Position numbers and translations under genes: made by a program. The notes under the pieces are model-generated. The model saw nothing but the letters and a program-made list of their open reading frames with translations, was not told where the DNA came from and did not search any database. DNA of 64,000 bases from Pseudanabaena biceps (GTDB taxonomy: Bacteria > Cyanobacteriota > Cyanobacteriia > Pseudanabaenales > Pseudanabaenaceae): assembly GCA_013361095.1 (NCBI GenBank), contig JAATWA010000003.1, forward strand, positions 181,564 through 245,563, written 5' to 3'. Positions 54,831 through 63,197 of this stretch are shown in pieces (the stretch's first letter is position 1; each line of letters starts with the position of its first letter).

Positions 54831-55336
54831 CGAGGTGCGCCCAAGAAATCCCGCTTACCAATCTCAACGCCACAATGTCTGAGAATGTCATAGGCAGTCG
54901 TTACATGGAAATAGACATTTGGCAAAATGAAAAACAGTAAATAATCTTGTCCTGCAAAAGTCATCGTCTCCTTACCCACAGGTAAAGTAATAACTTTCTC
55001 TTCAGAGCCATCAATTTGTTGAGGGGTGAAAGACTCAATGTATGTAACTACACTCCGAAGCCGATCGCCCAATTCGGCAAAGGTAGTTTCGTTATCTTCT
55101 ATTATTGGAGCTTCTACCCCTGCCAATCTCGCAATACCACGTCTAGCAATATCAGAGGCAATATGTACTTGACGATTGAACGGCAACATATCAGGATACA
55201 AACGACTGGCAATAAGTACGGCAGGATCAATTTTTTTGGCTTCAGCATGTGCTGAAGCTTTTTCAAGAATTGCAACTAAATTATTAAGAGATCGGACTAG
55301 GGAAGGAACCGCAACTTGATACATGGAAATGGTCAT
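54827..55336 (-). CDS. DUF1993-family protein (DinB-like fold)
   Basis: 169 residues, typical length. MTISMYQVAVPSLVRSLNNL, then LASRLYPDMLPFNRQVHIAS and KETMTFAGQDYLLFFILPNV plus YFHVTTAYDILRHCGVEIGK are the conserved blocks of DUF1993, a four-helix bundle related to DinB. The family is widespread and functionally unassigned. Single gene with an AT-rich upstream region. Confidence 0.9.
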   Translation of the reverse strand: MTISMYQVAVPSLVRSLNNLVAILEKASAHAEAKKIDPAVLIASRLYPDMLPFNRQVHIASDIARRGIARLAGVEAPIIEDNETTFAELGDRLRSVVTYIESFTPQQIDGSEEKVITLPVGKETMTFAGQDYLLFFILPNVYFHVTTAYDILRHCGVEIGKRDFLGAPR

Positions 55337-55433
55337 TAATATTTCTCCGATTTCTTTAATTTCTAAATAAACTCATTTTTGTATCCTAAATTACTATAAC
55401 TGATCTTTAAATCGGTTCAAGTTCTGAATGCTT

Positions 55434-57215
55434 TTACCGATCGCTTTCAAGCCGTTCGAGTTCAGCTTGCAGACTGGCAAGTTCCGACGCGGACTTACCC
55501 CTACGCAAAATCGGAGTACCCAACAATGCTCGGAGATAACCAATCCTACTTTCAACCAGTGAAATGCTCTGAGTTTTTGACATTTCGTAGGGTCGCAAAC
55601 AATCAGCATTGGCAGTGCGAGTCGATAGGGTTTGAGAGTTTGGAAACACTGACGCTTTAGCACTTTCATTTTTGGACAGACTTAGCCTGCCATGCGTCTC
55701 GATCCACATCGGTTCTTTAGTTTTTGATGGGGACTTGGGCAAGTCTGTTGAGTCCTGAAAATCAACTGGGGCAATTTTTGGCAATTCTTGCCCTCGCAGG
55801 GGCGTTTCACACGGGGCTAACGCTTTATATAGGGATTTTTCTGTAACAGCCTTTTCTGTCTGGTTTTCAGCTTGTTTCGTTTCGTTTGCCTCGGAGGGTG
55901 TTTCTGGTTGGTTTTCGGCTTCGGTTGGGCTGTTACTCGTTTTTTGGTTCCTTTCTTCTTTGCTTTCTGTAAATTCGGGATGCCATAGCTCTTTGTTGGC
56001 GTATAGCGTTTCCATTGATACTTTCGCTCTTTGCGCGATCGCTTGCGCCATTCCCCGAATGCTCATAGGCATTTCTCTGGTTTGCTTGAGTTCGTTGACG
56101 ATAATGCGGATGCGGTTGAGTCTTTGGACTTGTTTTTGCGCTTTTTGATTCTCTGTTTCAGGTTTTGTGGTTTCTTCTCCTGTTTCACTTTTTTTGCTGC
56201 CCCACGGAAAGTGATTTTTTAGACACCATTTGGCGATGTCTTTGGCTTTTTGTGTCAGTCGTTTCCTGTCGCCGCAATATTTCATGAATCCTGCGGCGGC
56301 TTTTGCGGTTGTGGTGATGTATTCGGCGATCGCTTCGATTTCTTCACATCCCATGAAGACTCGGGCATATTTGCCTATCAGGTATAGCAGTTGATTGCTT
56401 TGCCCTTGTCCTGTCCATCCTTCTTCGATTTGTTTTTCGAGGTCTTCTCGCCATTGAATCGGGCGGCGGTTGTCTTTGGGTGGTTCGTAGTTGGCTTTCG
56501 CTTCGGCGATCGCTTGGTTTAATAGTTCTAGGTCTTGTTGCTCTTGGACGGTTAACCATGTCTCAACGAATTGATTTAGGTCGTTGCCAACTATCTGGAG
56601 GTCGCTGTTGAGCAGGTAACTGCCTGTTTGCAGGGGTAGTCGATGTCCGTTGTATTCGGATTCGTATCGTTTGGTGTTGGGGAAGCTTTCAATTACTCCT
56701 GCGGCAATTTCACAGTTATTTTGTTGTAGACAGCTTTTGATCGCGCAGGCGAGTCCGAAACTGAGTACTTCTTGCCAGAGCGGGTAGTAGATATGCAGTC
56801 CTTGACTGTGTGAGCTTTGAACGATTAAGGGTCTGACTAGTCCTATGTCTTCGAGGGTTTGCAGGACGGTTTTAAATTTTTCGTGGTTGTTGTGGGGATG
56901 GTAGGGGCTGTTTTTGTCGATGTCGATCAGGGCGTATTCGGTTTGGTTACCAAATCTTACGCCGATGAGGATTTCTGGGTCTGCCCAATGGTCGTATAGT
57001 CGCCTTCCTGTGATGGGGTAGCGTGTTTCGGTTTTCCATTCGGGTTTGCTTGTCCGATCTATATTTTTGGCGTAGATAAATTTCCACGAGTATGGAAAAA
57101 AACTTGCAAAGGTTTTGGCAACTAGTTCGCTAGGACTTAAAGCTTTGGCTTCTAGTCCTTTAGTAGTAAATTCGGCTTCTTCATTGTTACAAATATAATC
57201 TTTTTCGGAGATCAA
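55434..57215 (-). CDS. AEP-primase-like plasmid replication protein
   Basis: 593 residues. Start is a TTG at 57213-57215 with a perfect GGAGGT at good spacing, so it is favoured over internal Met codons. YALIDIDKN (Asp98 and Asp100) and QSSHSQGLHIYYPL (134-147) fit the D-x-D and S-x-H catalytic signatures of archaeo-eukaryotic primases found in plasmid Rep proteins. A helical region (about 260-350) follows, then an acidic, repetitive, probably disordered C-terminus. Similar proteins are the presumed replication initiators of cyanobacterial plasmids. The 1-kb gene-free region beside it is a possible origin. Confidence 0.75.
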   Translation of the reverse strand: MISEKDYICNNEEAEFTTKGLEAKALSPSELVAKTFASFFPYSWKFIYAKNIDRTSKPEWKTETRYPITGRRLYDHWADPEILIGVRFGNQTEYALIDIDKNSPYHPHNNHEKFKTVLQTLEDIGLVRPLIVQSSHSQGLHIYYPLWQEVLSFGLACAIKSCLQQNNCEIAAGVIESFPNTKRYESEYNGHRLPLQTGSYLLNSDLQIVGNDLNQFVETWLTVQEQQDLELLNQAIAEAKANYEPPKDNRRPIQWREDLEKQIEEGWTGQGQSNQLLYLIGKYARVFMGCEEIEAIAEYITTTAKAAAGFMKYCGDRKRLTQKAKDIAKWCLKNHFPWGSKKSETGEETTKPETENQKAQKQVQRLNRIRIIVNELKQTREMPMSIRGMAQAIAQRAKVSMETLYANKELWHPEFTESKEERNQKTSNSPTEAENQPETPSEANETKQAENQTEKAVTEKSLYKALAPCETPLRGQELPKIAPVDFQDSTDLPKSPSKTKEPMWIETHGRLSLSKNESAKASVFPNSQTLSTRTANADCLRPYEMSKTQSISLVESRIGYLRALLGTPILRRGKSASELASLQAELERLESDR

Positions 57216-58235
57216 GATACTCGACCTCCCTTTTGCTTGCCATCAGCGACCGCTTTACCGATCTGCCAAGGCAAGTCTCGCAATTTTACTATCATCTAGA
57301 TTGTCCTGAATGTAAGGTTTGTAGCGTCTTCACTCAGGAAACAGATCGAGTTTTTTAATTTGTCCAGTACTTCTTCGCAACTTTGTCTACAAATTTTTAA
57401 AAAATTTGCAGCACAATCTGTTGCTAAACACATATCTTGTTGTAAGATATTAGAAAGCTTTGAACAAAAATTGGCTACCAACCAAACCCTGTCCGTTTCC
57501 TTTATTTTTAATAACTACCTTCGGGTAATCAGAAAGCGAGTAGGTCGAATTACTTGCTTTTTTGATTTTGAAGGGGGAAAGATTTTTTCAACCTCCTGCA
57601 TCTACAAAATATCCCTACAAGCATACAGCGATCTCATTAGATTTGATCCTTGTATGCTTCTTTTTTTTCTCAAATCACCAAATACTCAGCCCCATACATC
57701 TTGGCTTACTTTTAGTAAATTATCATTTTTTTACTATATTTAATTCAATCACTTATGGTCAATAGGGGATGCAGCAAATAAATGCCTATTTAAGGCTCTC
57801 TTTGCTTTTTTACAGTTACAAAATTCGGTGGGTACTTTCTCTTATGTCCATACATATGGACTGAAAAACGTAACTTTTATGATCGTTAATTCAGGAAAGC
57901 TTTCTAGCTTTAGTTCAATAAGTTCTCTGAAAGTTGATTACTAGCCGTGCCAAACTAGATATGTATAAGTAAATTCTTGGCACTTAATTAACGCATATAA
58001 ATAGTTGTTTGTATTTATGAAGCCATAAACAACTGCAAAGAAATCGAAAATATAGTCTCTATATAATCTTTACCTAAAATAATATAACTTCGCTAAAAGA
58101 TCAAGTGCTTTTAGCGAAGTTATATTGTTTTTTGATTTAGCCAACCTCAATGTGATCTAGACTACATTGTTTACTGAGCATAGGTTTCTAGTCTTTTTTG
58201 TTTACAGCTTTTGATTCAATTATTTCTTAGTTTAA
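57216..58235. other. 1-kb gene-free region, possible replication origin
   Basis: No convincing gene on either strand; rightward frames at 57360-57743 are low-complexity without ribosome-binding sites. It contains small dyads: ATATCTTGTTGTAAGATAT (about 57430), GTCCATACATATGGAC (about 57846) and GCAAATTTTTTAAAAATTTG-like palindromes near 57395, plus an AT-rich 57700-58100 block and the hairpin at 58081-58126. No true iterons are visible. Confidence 0.5.
58081..58126 (-). terminator. hairpin downstream of the PRTRC operon
   Basis: 19-base perfect arms AATATAACTTCGCTAAAAG (58081-58099) and its complement (58108-58126), 8-base loop, about 110 bp past the end of the leftward E1-like gene, with runs of A/T on both sides. 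It likely ends the operon. Confidence 0.75.
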
Positions 58236-59060
58236 TCAACACAAATATTTTTTAGGTTTGTTAATAGTTTTAGCTATTTCTTCAATTGTATTGAATTTTG
58301 ACCATGAAGTACCTTGCTTACAGTTTATATAACTAGCAAATCGTCTTAACTCGCCACTTAATAGGCGTAATATTATATCAAATGCTTCATCAGCAATTCG
58401 ATGATTGATTGACATAGATTGCATATTTGCAATTGCGGCTTCTTCACAGGATCGACTTGACTGGTTCACTTCCTGCTTGATTAACAAGTCTGGATGTTGG
58501 ATTACTGGCGATGGCAATGCTGTACAAAAAGTAGGAATACAAAATGCTCCTTTCATCTTTTGTTCGCTATCAACTGAACCCAATAGCACTTGCCCAGATT
58601 CGTAGTGATTGCCGCAGTCTAGCCAGAAGGTTGTTTTTCCATGTTCTAAAACTTTGGCAATTTCTGCTCTAGCTTCGGGATTGTCCACGGCTCCAATACA
58701 GATGGTCAGGTGTTTCCATCGTGATGTTGCCATGTCTACTCTAAAGGGTGAGGTAATGGCACTGATTTCAATGCCCCATTGCAGTCCATACCTTGCTGCT
58801 AGGACGGATGCTTTGGGTAAGCCAAGATCGCTGGGAATGAAGTTTTGGCGCGGAATATTCGTTGCTTCTACACGATCTGGATCGATGAAAGTAACTGAGA
58901 CTTTTTTCCCTGCTTGTTTCTGTAAATAGGCGATGCGCGGCAAGTTCACGGCTAACCATCCGCCTGTGCCGCCACAGCCGATCAGAATTAGGTCTAGTTC
59001 TTCATAGGCTGGTAGCAGGATGGGGACAGCTGCGGCAAAGGGTAATGATAGATTTGACAT
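58236..59060 (-). CDS. PRTRC ThiF/E1-like protein
   Basis: 274 residues from the ATG at 59058-59060, which overlaps the TAA of the JAMM gene by one base (TAATG). LDLILIGCGGTGGWLAVNLP is the GxGGxG nucleotide-binding motif (residues 28-34) of E1/ThiF enzymes; FIDPDRVEATNIPRQNF is the D...R-x-N...R-Q-x-F region, and CIPTFC near 170 may contribute the catalytic Cys. By family, it adenylates the C-terminus of the Ub-like protein C of the same cassette. Last in the leftward operon. Confidence 0.88.
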   Translation of the reverse strand: MSNLSLPFAAAVPILLPAYEELDLILIGCGGTGGWLAVNLPRIAYLQKQAGKKVSVTFIDPDRVEATNIPRQNFIPSDLGLPKASVLAARYGLQWGIEISAITSPFRVDMATSRWKHLTICIGAVDNPEARAEIAKVLEHGKTTFWLDCGNHYESGQVLLGSVDSEQKMKGAFCIPTFCTALPSPVIQHPDLLIKQEVNQSSRSCEEAAIANMQSMSINHRIADEAFDIILRLLSGELRRFASYINCKQGTSWSKFNTIEEIAKTINKPKKYLC

Positions 59061-59752
59061 TACCAATCCTCCGCTAAGCAGTCTGTTAGTTGTGCTGGTA
59101 ACTCCAAGATCCCTGTGGTTGCGGTTTCATAGAAATGACCGTAAATTCCTACGCGCATTCTGATTTGTGGGTTAGAGAAGATTTCGCCCAGCACTCCATA
59201 AATCCGAAAGCCTGTCTCATCTCGGTTATCTGTTTCGGAGAAGTAAGCTCTCATGCCATGATGGGAATGGATTTCGATAATCGCTTTGCCGTAGGTGCTG
59301 TTCGCACTGTTATCCAATGGCTTACAGGATGAGGCTGTTTGCTCTTGTTCTGGAATCGCGAGCTGCCAATTACCATTTTCAAAATATACGTGAAATACAA
59401 TTTCGACTGGGCGATTATTAGTGTCGCAAGCAATGCGGGAAGCTTCGAGCATTTGCTCTACTAGCATTACGGGAACTGCGGGGTATGTCATCTGTACAGA
59501 TGTTGATATTGCTCTTAGTCCTTTGGCTTTGTAATAGGAGACTGGGGCGATCGCTGTCAAACCTTGCCTCTTGGCTCTGACAAATGTGCCATTACTGCCA
59601 TAGACATACTCATACATTGAGGTTGAGGCGATTTCAGGCAAGCTTGGATTTGTGGCGATGATGTGCTGAATTAGTGGAGAATTGTGGGCAATCGTTGGCA
59701 ATACGGGATTTGCTGTTGCTACGTGCTTTTGGATATGTTCTAGTAATTTCAT
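59060..59752 (-). CDS. PRTRC protein A (JAMM/MPN isopeptidase-like)
   Basis: 230 residues from the ATG at 59750-59752, which overlaps the stop of protein B by ATGA; the longer upstream frame is not needed. EIHSHHGMRAYFSETDNRDE (160-179) has HxH (162, 164), then seven residues to Ser172 and Asp175, the complete JAMM metalloprotease motif. In this cassette it is expected to trim or remove the Ub-like protein. The N-terminal ~110 residues are specific to the family. Confidence 0.88.
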   Translation of the reverse strand: MKLLEHIQKHVATANPVLPTIAHNSPLIQHIIATNPSLPEIASTSMYEYVYGSNGTFVRAKRQGLTAIAPVSYYKAKGLRAISTSVQMTYPAVPVMLVEQMLEASRIACDTNNRPVEIVFHVYFENGNWQLAIPEQEQTASSCKPLDNSANSTYGKAIIEIHSHHGMRAYFSETDNRDETGFRIYGVLGEIFSNPQIRMRVGIYGHFYETATTGILELPAQLTDCLAEDW

Positions 59753-60456
59753 TGGTTGATTACCATGTTGATGGCTACCTTTACAGAACTGCCACATTGG
59801 ACAAGATCGTTGATGGGGTATCGGTTGGATTTCTGCAATTGGATCAGTTTTTTGCGGATGTCTTCTGGATGGGTATTTGATTTGTTATCCACAAGATGAT
59901 TGTTAAATGGTGCTGTCATAAACATCTGCCATGCTTTAGATAGACGCTCTATCCCTTCTGCATAGTTGCTGAGATTATTCTCAACTCCCATGCAAATCCT
60001 GCCATCTCCATAGATGTTTGGTAATGGCACATGGTAAATAGGTGCTTCGGGTTCAAAGGTTTTTTGCTTGGTTGCCCAGATGTAGCAAGTGTCACCGCAT
60101 AGCATAAACACTATTCCCATCATGGGAATGGTCAGGGAGATTCGTTCTCCATCACCCTGTAGGTCGGCGAAGGTAAATGTCCGTTTTGCGGGTGGCATAA
60201 ACTGCACATACCAATATCCTTGACGACAAATACCCAATCGTTTTACTCCGTCGGGTATCCAGCCTGAGTCGATACGTTCATGTTGAAAGGCGGCTCTCAC
60301 TGTTTCAGGGGATAGAAATTTATAAGTTTCTTTCTCTCCCTGTCGATATTGAAAGCAGTAATGCCCTCCTTTCAGAAATAGGAGTTTTGCCTCTGCTTCG
60401 ATTAATGGATAGCCATCGGGTTTGAGGGCATCTTGGAGTGGGTCTAGGATTAGCAT
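59749..60456 (-). CDS. PRTRC protein B (E2-like fold predicted)
   Basis: 235 residues from the ATG at 60456, which has GAGG at ideal spacing; the TTG seven codons earlier is weaker. HVPLPNIYGDGRICMGVEN (142-160) resembles the HPN...GxIC active-site block of ubiquitin-conjugating enzymes, with Cys155 in the thiol position. The match to an E2 is by motif, and Cys thioester chemistry is inference. The stop overlaps protein A (ATGA). Confidence 0.8.
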   Translation of the reverse strand: MLILDPLQDALKPDGYPLIEAEAKLLFLKGGHYCFQYRQGEKETYKFLSPETVRAAFQHERIDSGWIPDGVKRLGICRQGYWYVQFMPPAKRTFTFADLQGDGERISLTIPMMGIVFMLCGDTCYIWATKQKTFEPEAPIYHVPLPNIYGDGRICMGVENNLSNYAEGIERLSKAWQMFMTAPFNNHLVDNKSNTHPEDIRKKLIQLQKSNRYPINDLVQCGSSVKVAINMVINQ

Positions 60457-60466
60457 TGCTGTTTCC

Positions 60467-61219
60467 TCATGCGGCAAGATAGTGGTTGTGTATTTCGGGA
60501 TTTGGCTCTTTACATTTGTTCCAGAGCTTGACCACCTTGATACAGTTGGCGGTGTCTTGATCTAGCCATTCGATAAATTCTCGATACTTTTGCCTGATCG
60601 TTTGGGCTTCTATATAGGCTTCTCTTAAGTTATCTATTACCTCTACTGTCCAATGAGCATCTACGATGTCATTCTCATAGGAGATATCTAGCCATATATT
60701 CCCTGTGGACTGAGTTAGCATATCCAACGCTATGGGTAAGAGGGTGATTGTTCCTCTTACCTTTTTGCATTCCAGAGTTAACTTTTGGTAATTGATGTAA
60801 CTAACAGCCTCTGGCAAGTCTTGTTCCAGTTCTCCCTCGATGTCATCCCATGTATCCCTATCTAATCCATGAATTAGGCTCATCAAGAATTTCTCGGTCG
60901 CTCCTAGTTCTTCAAAGTTATCGTAATACCATGCAGTGCCAAGGGGTTCGACAGGTATGTAGGAGATACGATCTGATTCTTCTAGCAGTAATGGTAATGG
61001 GAAGAATTGCTCATCCACTAAGGTCAGAAATTCTAGCTCCTTATCACTAAAGTTTTCAAGGCTAGTAACTTTGACACTAGCCTTTGATTGTTGGTATTCG
61101 TCAGGATAGTAATACTGATACAGTTGCAGCATCGTTGCTCGTTGCTGGAGTGACGCAATATGTTCCACAGCTCTGTCGGCAGAGCTTGCTGCTAACCACT
61201 CGAATTTAGCTTTGTCCAT
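60467..61219 (-). CDS. PRTRC protein F-like
   Basis: 250 residues, start ATG at 61217-61219. FLTLVDEQFFPLPLLLEESD then RISYIPVEPLGTAWYYDNFE and FLMSLIHGLDRDTWDDIEGE form a mixed alpha/beta region; no catalytic motif is apparent. Its place between the C/small and B genes matches protein F of PRTRC cassettes, and I assign it on that basis. Confidence 0.65.
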   Translation of the reverse strand: MDKAKFEWLAASSADRAVEHIASLQQRATMLQLYQYYYPDEYQQSKASVKVTSLENFSDKELEFLTLVDEQFFPLPLLLEESDRISYIPVEPLGTAWYYDNFEELGATEKFLMSLIHGLDRDTWDDIEGELEQDLPEAVSYINYQKLTLECKKVRGTITLLPIALDMLTQSTGNIWLDISYENDIVDAHWTVEVIDNLREAYIEAQTIRQKYREFIEWLDQDTANCIKVVKLWNKCKEPNPEIHNHYLAA

Positions 61220-61220
61220 C

Positions 61221-61475
61221 TCAAAATCCTCGGATCGTCATCGGTGCGGCGATCGGGTTTGCTCTTCTCAGGCTGTCTATTGTCCTTTGATTGCATAGGC
61301 TCTGTTTGTGTAATTTTTTGCTTGCTTCCTCAAAGTCCTCTAACCCGATGATGTCACTCAGCTCGATTAAATGATGCCCTTGCGCTTCGTACTGCTCAAT
61401 TTCCCACAGTATTTCAAGCAGGGGTGGGATTTCTTCTGGGGCTGTTATCAAAGTAGCGATCGCTGTCTCCTTCAT
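61221..61475 (-). CDS. small PRTRC-operon protein
   Basis: 84 residues from the ATG at 61473-61475, which overlaps the TGA of the Ub-like gene (ATGA). It reads MKETAIATLITAPEEIPPLL then LIELSDIIGLEDFEEASKKL; helical and acidic. Ends two bases before the next start. No family recognised, and it is not one of the usual PRTRC letters I know. Confidence 0.6.
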   Translation of the reverse strand: MKETAIATLITAPEEIPPLLEILWEIEQYEAQGHHLIELSDIIGLEDFEEASKKLHKQSLCNQRTIDSLRRANPIAAPMTIRGF

Positions 61476-61684
61476 GTTCCGCCTTTTGTACCTGCAACTT
61501 TGCAAACATCCACGAGGATATCGCCGTTGGCTTGCACGGTTCTTTCAATTTTCGAGTTCTTGATTCCTTCAAAATACAGACTGAGAGTAGCCCTTATTTG
61601 TTCGTCACTACTGCCAATTTCTGGTGGTACGGGAATCGTCTGTCCTTCAATTTTGATGTTATAGTTCATTGCTGTTCCACTCAT
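61472..61684 (-). CDS. PRTRC protein C, ubiquitin-like with GG near the C-terminus
   Basis: 70 residues; the start may be Met1 at 61684 or Met6 at 61669. NYNIKIEGQTIPVPPEIGSS then IRATLSLYFEGIKNSKI fits a small beta-grasp fold, and the tail VDVCKVAGTKGGT has the GTKG end usual for PRTRC protein C with an extra G-T. Activation by the ThiF-like enzyme at the Gly end is the expected role. Removal of the last T would expose GG, which the JAMM protein could do. Confidence 0.8.
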   Translation of the reverse strand: MSGTAMNYNIKIEGQTIPVPPEIGSSDEQIRATLSLYFEGIKNSKIERTVQANGDILVDVCKVAGTKGGT

Positions 61685-61998
61685 AATAGTGCCATCTGTT
61701 CTGATTTTGTCGATACTAGGGATCGTTTGGTGGTTGTGATTAGTTCTGGCTTTTCTTCTTCAACCATTGCAGTTGGTTCTTGGATTGCCAACTGGCTGTC
61801 AGCATAGGCTTGAATGATCTCGGCTAATGGCAAAGGAATTGGCACTAGCTGGTTCAAGCTAATTGTCTGAATCAATGGCATGCCCTGTTCACAGCAAATG
61901 GAAATTATCACCATTCGCTCGATTGAGTCTACTTCTGGCAATATCTCAATGCACAGCTTTAGTCTGTCTTTGTCTAAGTCAATTGCTGGGTTGGTCAT
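61681..61998 (-). CDS. PRTRC-operon protein, possibly protein E
   Basis: 105 residues from the ATG at 61996-61998; the frame extends upstream but is not needed. DRLKLCIEILPEVDSIERMV then LNQLVPIPLPLAEIIQAYAD suggests a small beta-rich domain with a helical tail. Its stop overlaps the C gene by ATGA. First of the overlapping operon, where protein E sits in other PRTRC cassettes. Assigned on order only. Confidence 0.5.
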   Translation of the reverse strand: MTNPAIDLDKDRLKLCIEILPEVDSIERMVIISICCEQGMPLIQTISLNQLVPIPLPLAEIIQAYADSQLAIQEPTAMVEEEKPELITTTKRSLVSTKSEQMALL

Positions 61999-62089
61999 GG
62001 CTTTCTCGTTAACGGGCTTATGGCTCTCTGCATAAGCAATGGCGCTAGCCTTAACAAGCCATTCACAAAGTTTTGAAAAATAAAAAATA

Positions 62090-62124
62090 AAAAGTAAAAT
62101 CCTCAATGTGAGGATTTTACTTTT
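62090..62124 (-). terminator. hairpin before the PRTRC operon
   Basis: 16-base arms AAAAGTAAAATCCTCA (62090-62105) and its complement (62109-62124) around a 3-base loop, between the leftward gene ending at 62146 and the PRTRC operon. It probably insulates the two transcripts. Confidence 0.75.
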
Positions 62125-62145
62125 CGATGATAGTCAGATTTCTAG

Positions 62146-62580
62146 CTAGGCTGCACGTTGGCTAAGCCTTGCATTCGATTTACGCTTAATTCCAACTGGT
62201 ATTGGAATGTGTGATGGAAATACTCGCAGATTCTCATGGAATACTTGGAACTTGGCGGTGTGATGTCTACCGTTATCGTTGAGAGTCAGATACACTCGCT
62301 CGTCCAGAATTGCTTCGATGGTTGCATCGGGTAGTTCTGGTCGGGGATACAGTGGGAATATATCCTCATGTTCTCGCAAGAATAACTCCACTGTCTCAGC
62401 AAAGCGTTGTTTAGTTTGTTCCCTGTCAAAGCCTGTAATCAATTCTGTACCAAGCCATTGGGCGAATACTTTCTGCTCAAGGCTGACTGAATACTTCTTG
62501 GCTTGAGCTATCCATTCAGTGCCTTGATTGGTGAATCGAACCGATAGCAAACCTTGATAGCCTTTGTGAGTGTAAATCAT
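62146..62580 (-). CDS. conserved plasmid-type hypothetical protein
   Basis: 144 residues. MIYTHKGYQGLLSVRFTNQG then AETVELFLREHEDIFPLYPR and ILDERVYLTLNDNGRHHTAK suggest an alpha/beta domain. No motif recognised. Lies alone between two terminators, 92 bp after the ssb gene. Confidence 0.6.
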   Translation of the reverse strand: MIYTHKGYQGLLSVRFTNQGTEWIAQAKKYSVSLEQKVFAQWLGTELITGFDREQTKQRFAETVELFLREHEDIFPLYPRPELPDATIEAILDERVYLTLNDNGRHHTAKFQVFHENLRVFPSHIPIPVGIKRKSNARLSQRAA

Positions 62581-62634
62581 AGTTACTTTCCTATTTTTCT
62601 TAGCTGGGCAGGAGCCTTGAGCGATAGCGACTAA

Positions 62635-62668
62635 AAAAAGCAGAGAGCAATATTGCTCTCTGCTTTTT
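62635..62668 (-). terminator. ssb terminator
   Basis: 16-base perfect arms AAAAAGCAGAGAGCAA (62635-62650) and complement (62653-62668), 4 bases after the ssb stop on the minus strand. The A-run left of it becomes a T-run in the leftward transcript. Confidence 0.85.
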
Positions 62669-62671
62669 CAA

Positions 62672-63079
62672 CTAGAAGTCATCATAGAAAGGGGCTGATT
62701 CTTGATACTCTTCGTCTTCGGCAGACTTCTTCACAACATCAATGAAGTTTAGAGATTGGGCATGAATCACAGTTCGCGCATGATGCTTCTTATCTTTCTT
62801 GGACTTATACTCTTCTGGTTGAGTCAGAACTCCAGTTACTTCGACGAAGCGTCCAGATTCTGCGCGCTCTTCGGCATATTCCGCAGTTCCATTCCAGCAG
62901 ACTACCTTTACCCAGAGAGGTTCTTGGTTGATCCAATTACCATCTCTGTCGCGACGAGGTTTGGGCTGCACGGCGAGGCTGAAGTCTAGAACGTCTTTGC
63001 CGCTGGTTTTGGTTTGACGAATTTCAGATACATTACCGACATAACCAGAGAGGACTACGAGATTAGTAGAATTACACAT
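62672..63079 (-). CDS. ssb: single-stranded DNA-binding protein
   Basis: 135 residues. NLVVLSGYVGNVSEIRQTKT then DVLDFSLAVQPKPRRD and EPLWVKVVCWNGTAEYAEER with GRFVEVTGVLTQPEEY is a complete SSB OB-fold. The short tail ends in FYDDF, an acidic aromatic tip like the DDDIPF partner-binding end. Plasmid-encoded SSB; protects single-stranded DNA in replication and transfer. Between two terminators. Confidence 0.94.
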   Translation of the reverse strand: MCNSTNLVVLSGYVGNVSEIRQTKTSGKDVLDFSLAVQPKPRRDRDGNWINQEPLWVKVVCWNGTAEYAEERAESGRFVEVTGVLTQPEEYKSKKDKKHHARTVIHAQSLNFIDVVKKSAEDEEYQESAPFYDDF

Positions 63080-63141
63080 GAGTTTTTTCCTTCTATTTAG
63101 GAATCAGGTCACGGACTTCTACGCGATAGCGTATCTTTAAA

Positions 63142-63189
63142 AAAATCAATAACTCTCCAATCCATTTTGACTGGTGAGTTATTGATTTT
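63142..63189 (-). terminator. hairpin between the ATPase and ssb genes
   Basis: 14-base arms AAAATCAATAACTC (63142-63155) and GAGTTATTGATTTT (63176-63189). Follows the ATPase stop by a few bases in the leftward direction. Confidence 0.75.
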
Positions 63190-63197
63190 GCTCCTTG

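Noticed and set aside
54827..55336. Idea that the DUF1993 gene forms a toxin-antitoxin pair with the neighbouring small ORFs
   Set aside because: The genes converge rather than form an operon, and DUF1993 has no known toxin role.
55394..55669. 91-codon frame overlapping the end of the replication protein
   Set aside because: Out-of-frame shadow of the main gene; no independent start signal.
57360..57743. 127-codon rightward frame next to the replication gene
   Set aside because: Low-complexity Phe/Ser/Ile-rich product without a ribosome-binding site; more likely non-coding origin-like DNA.
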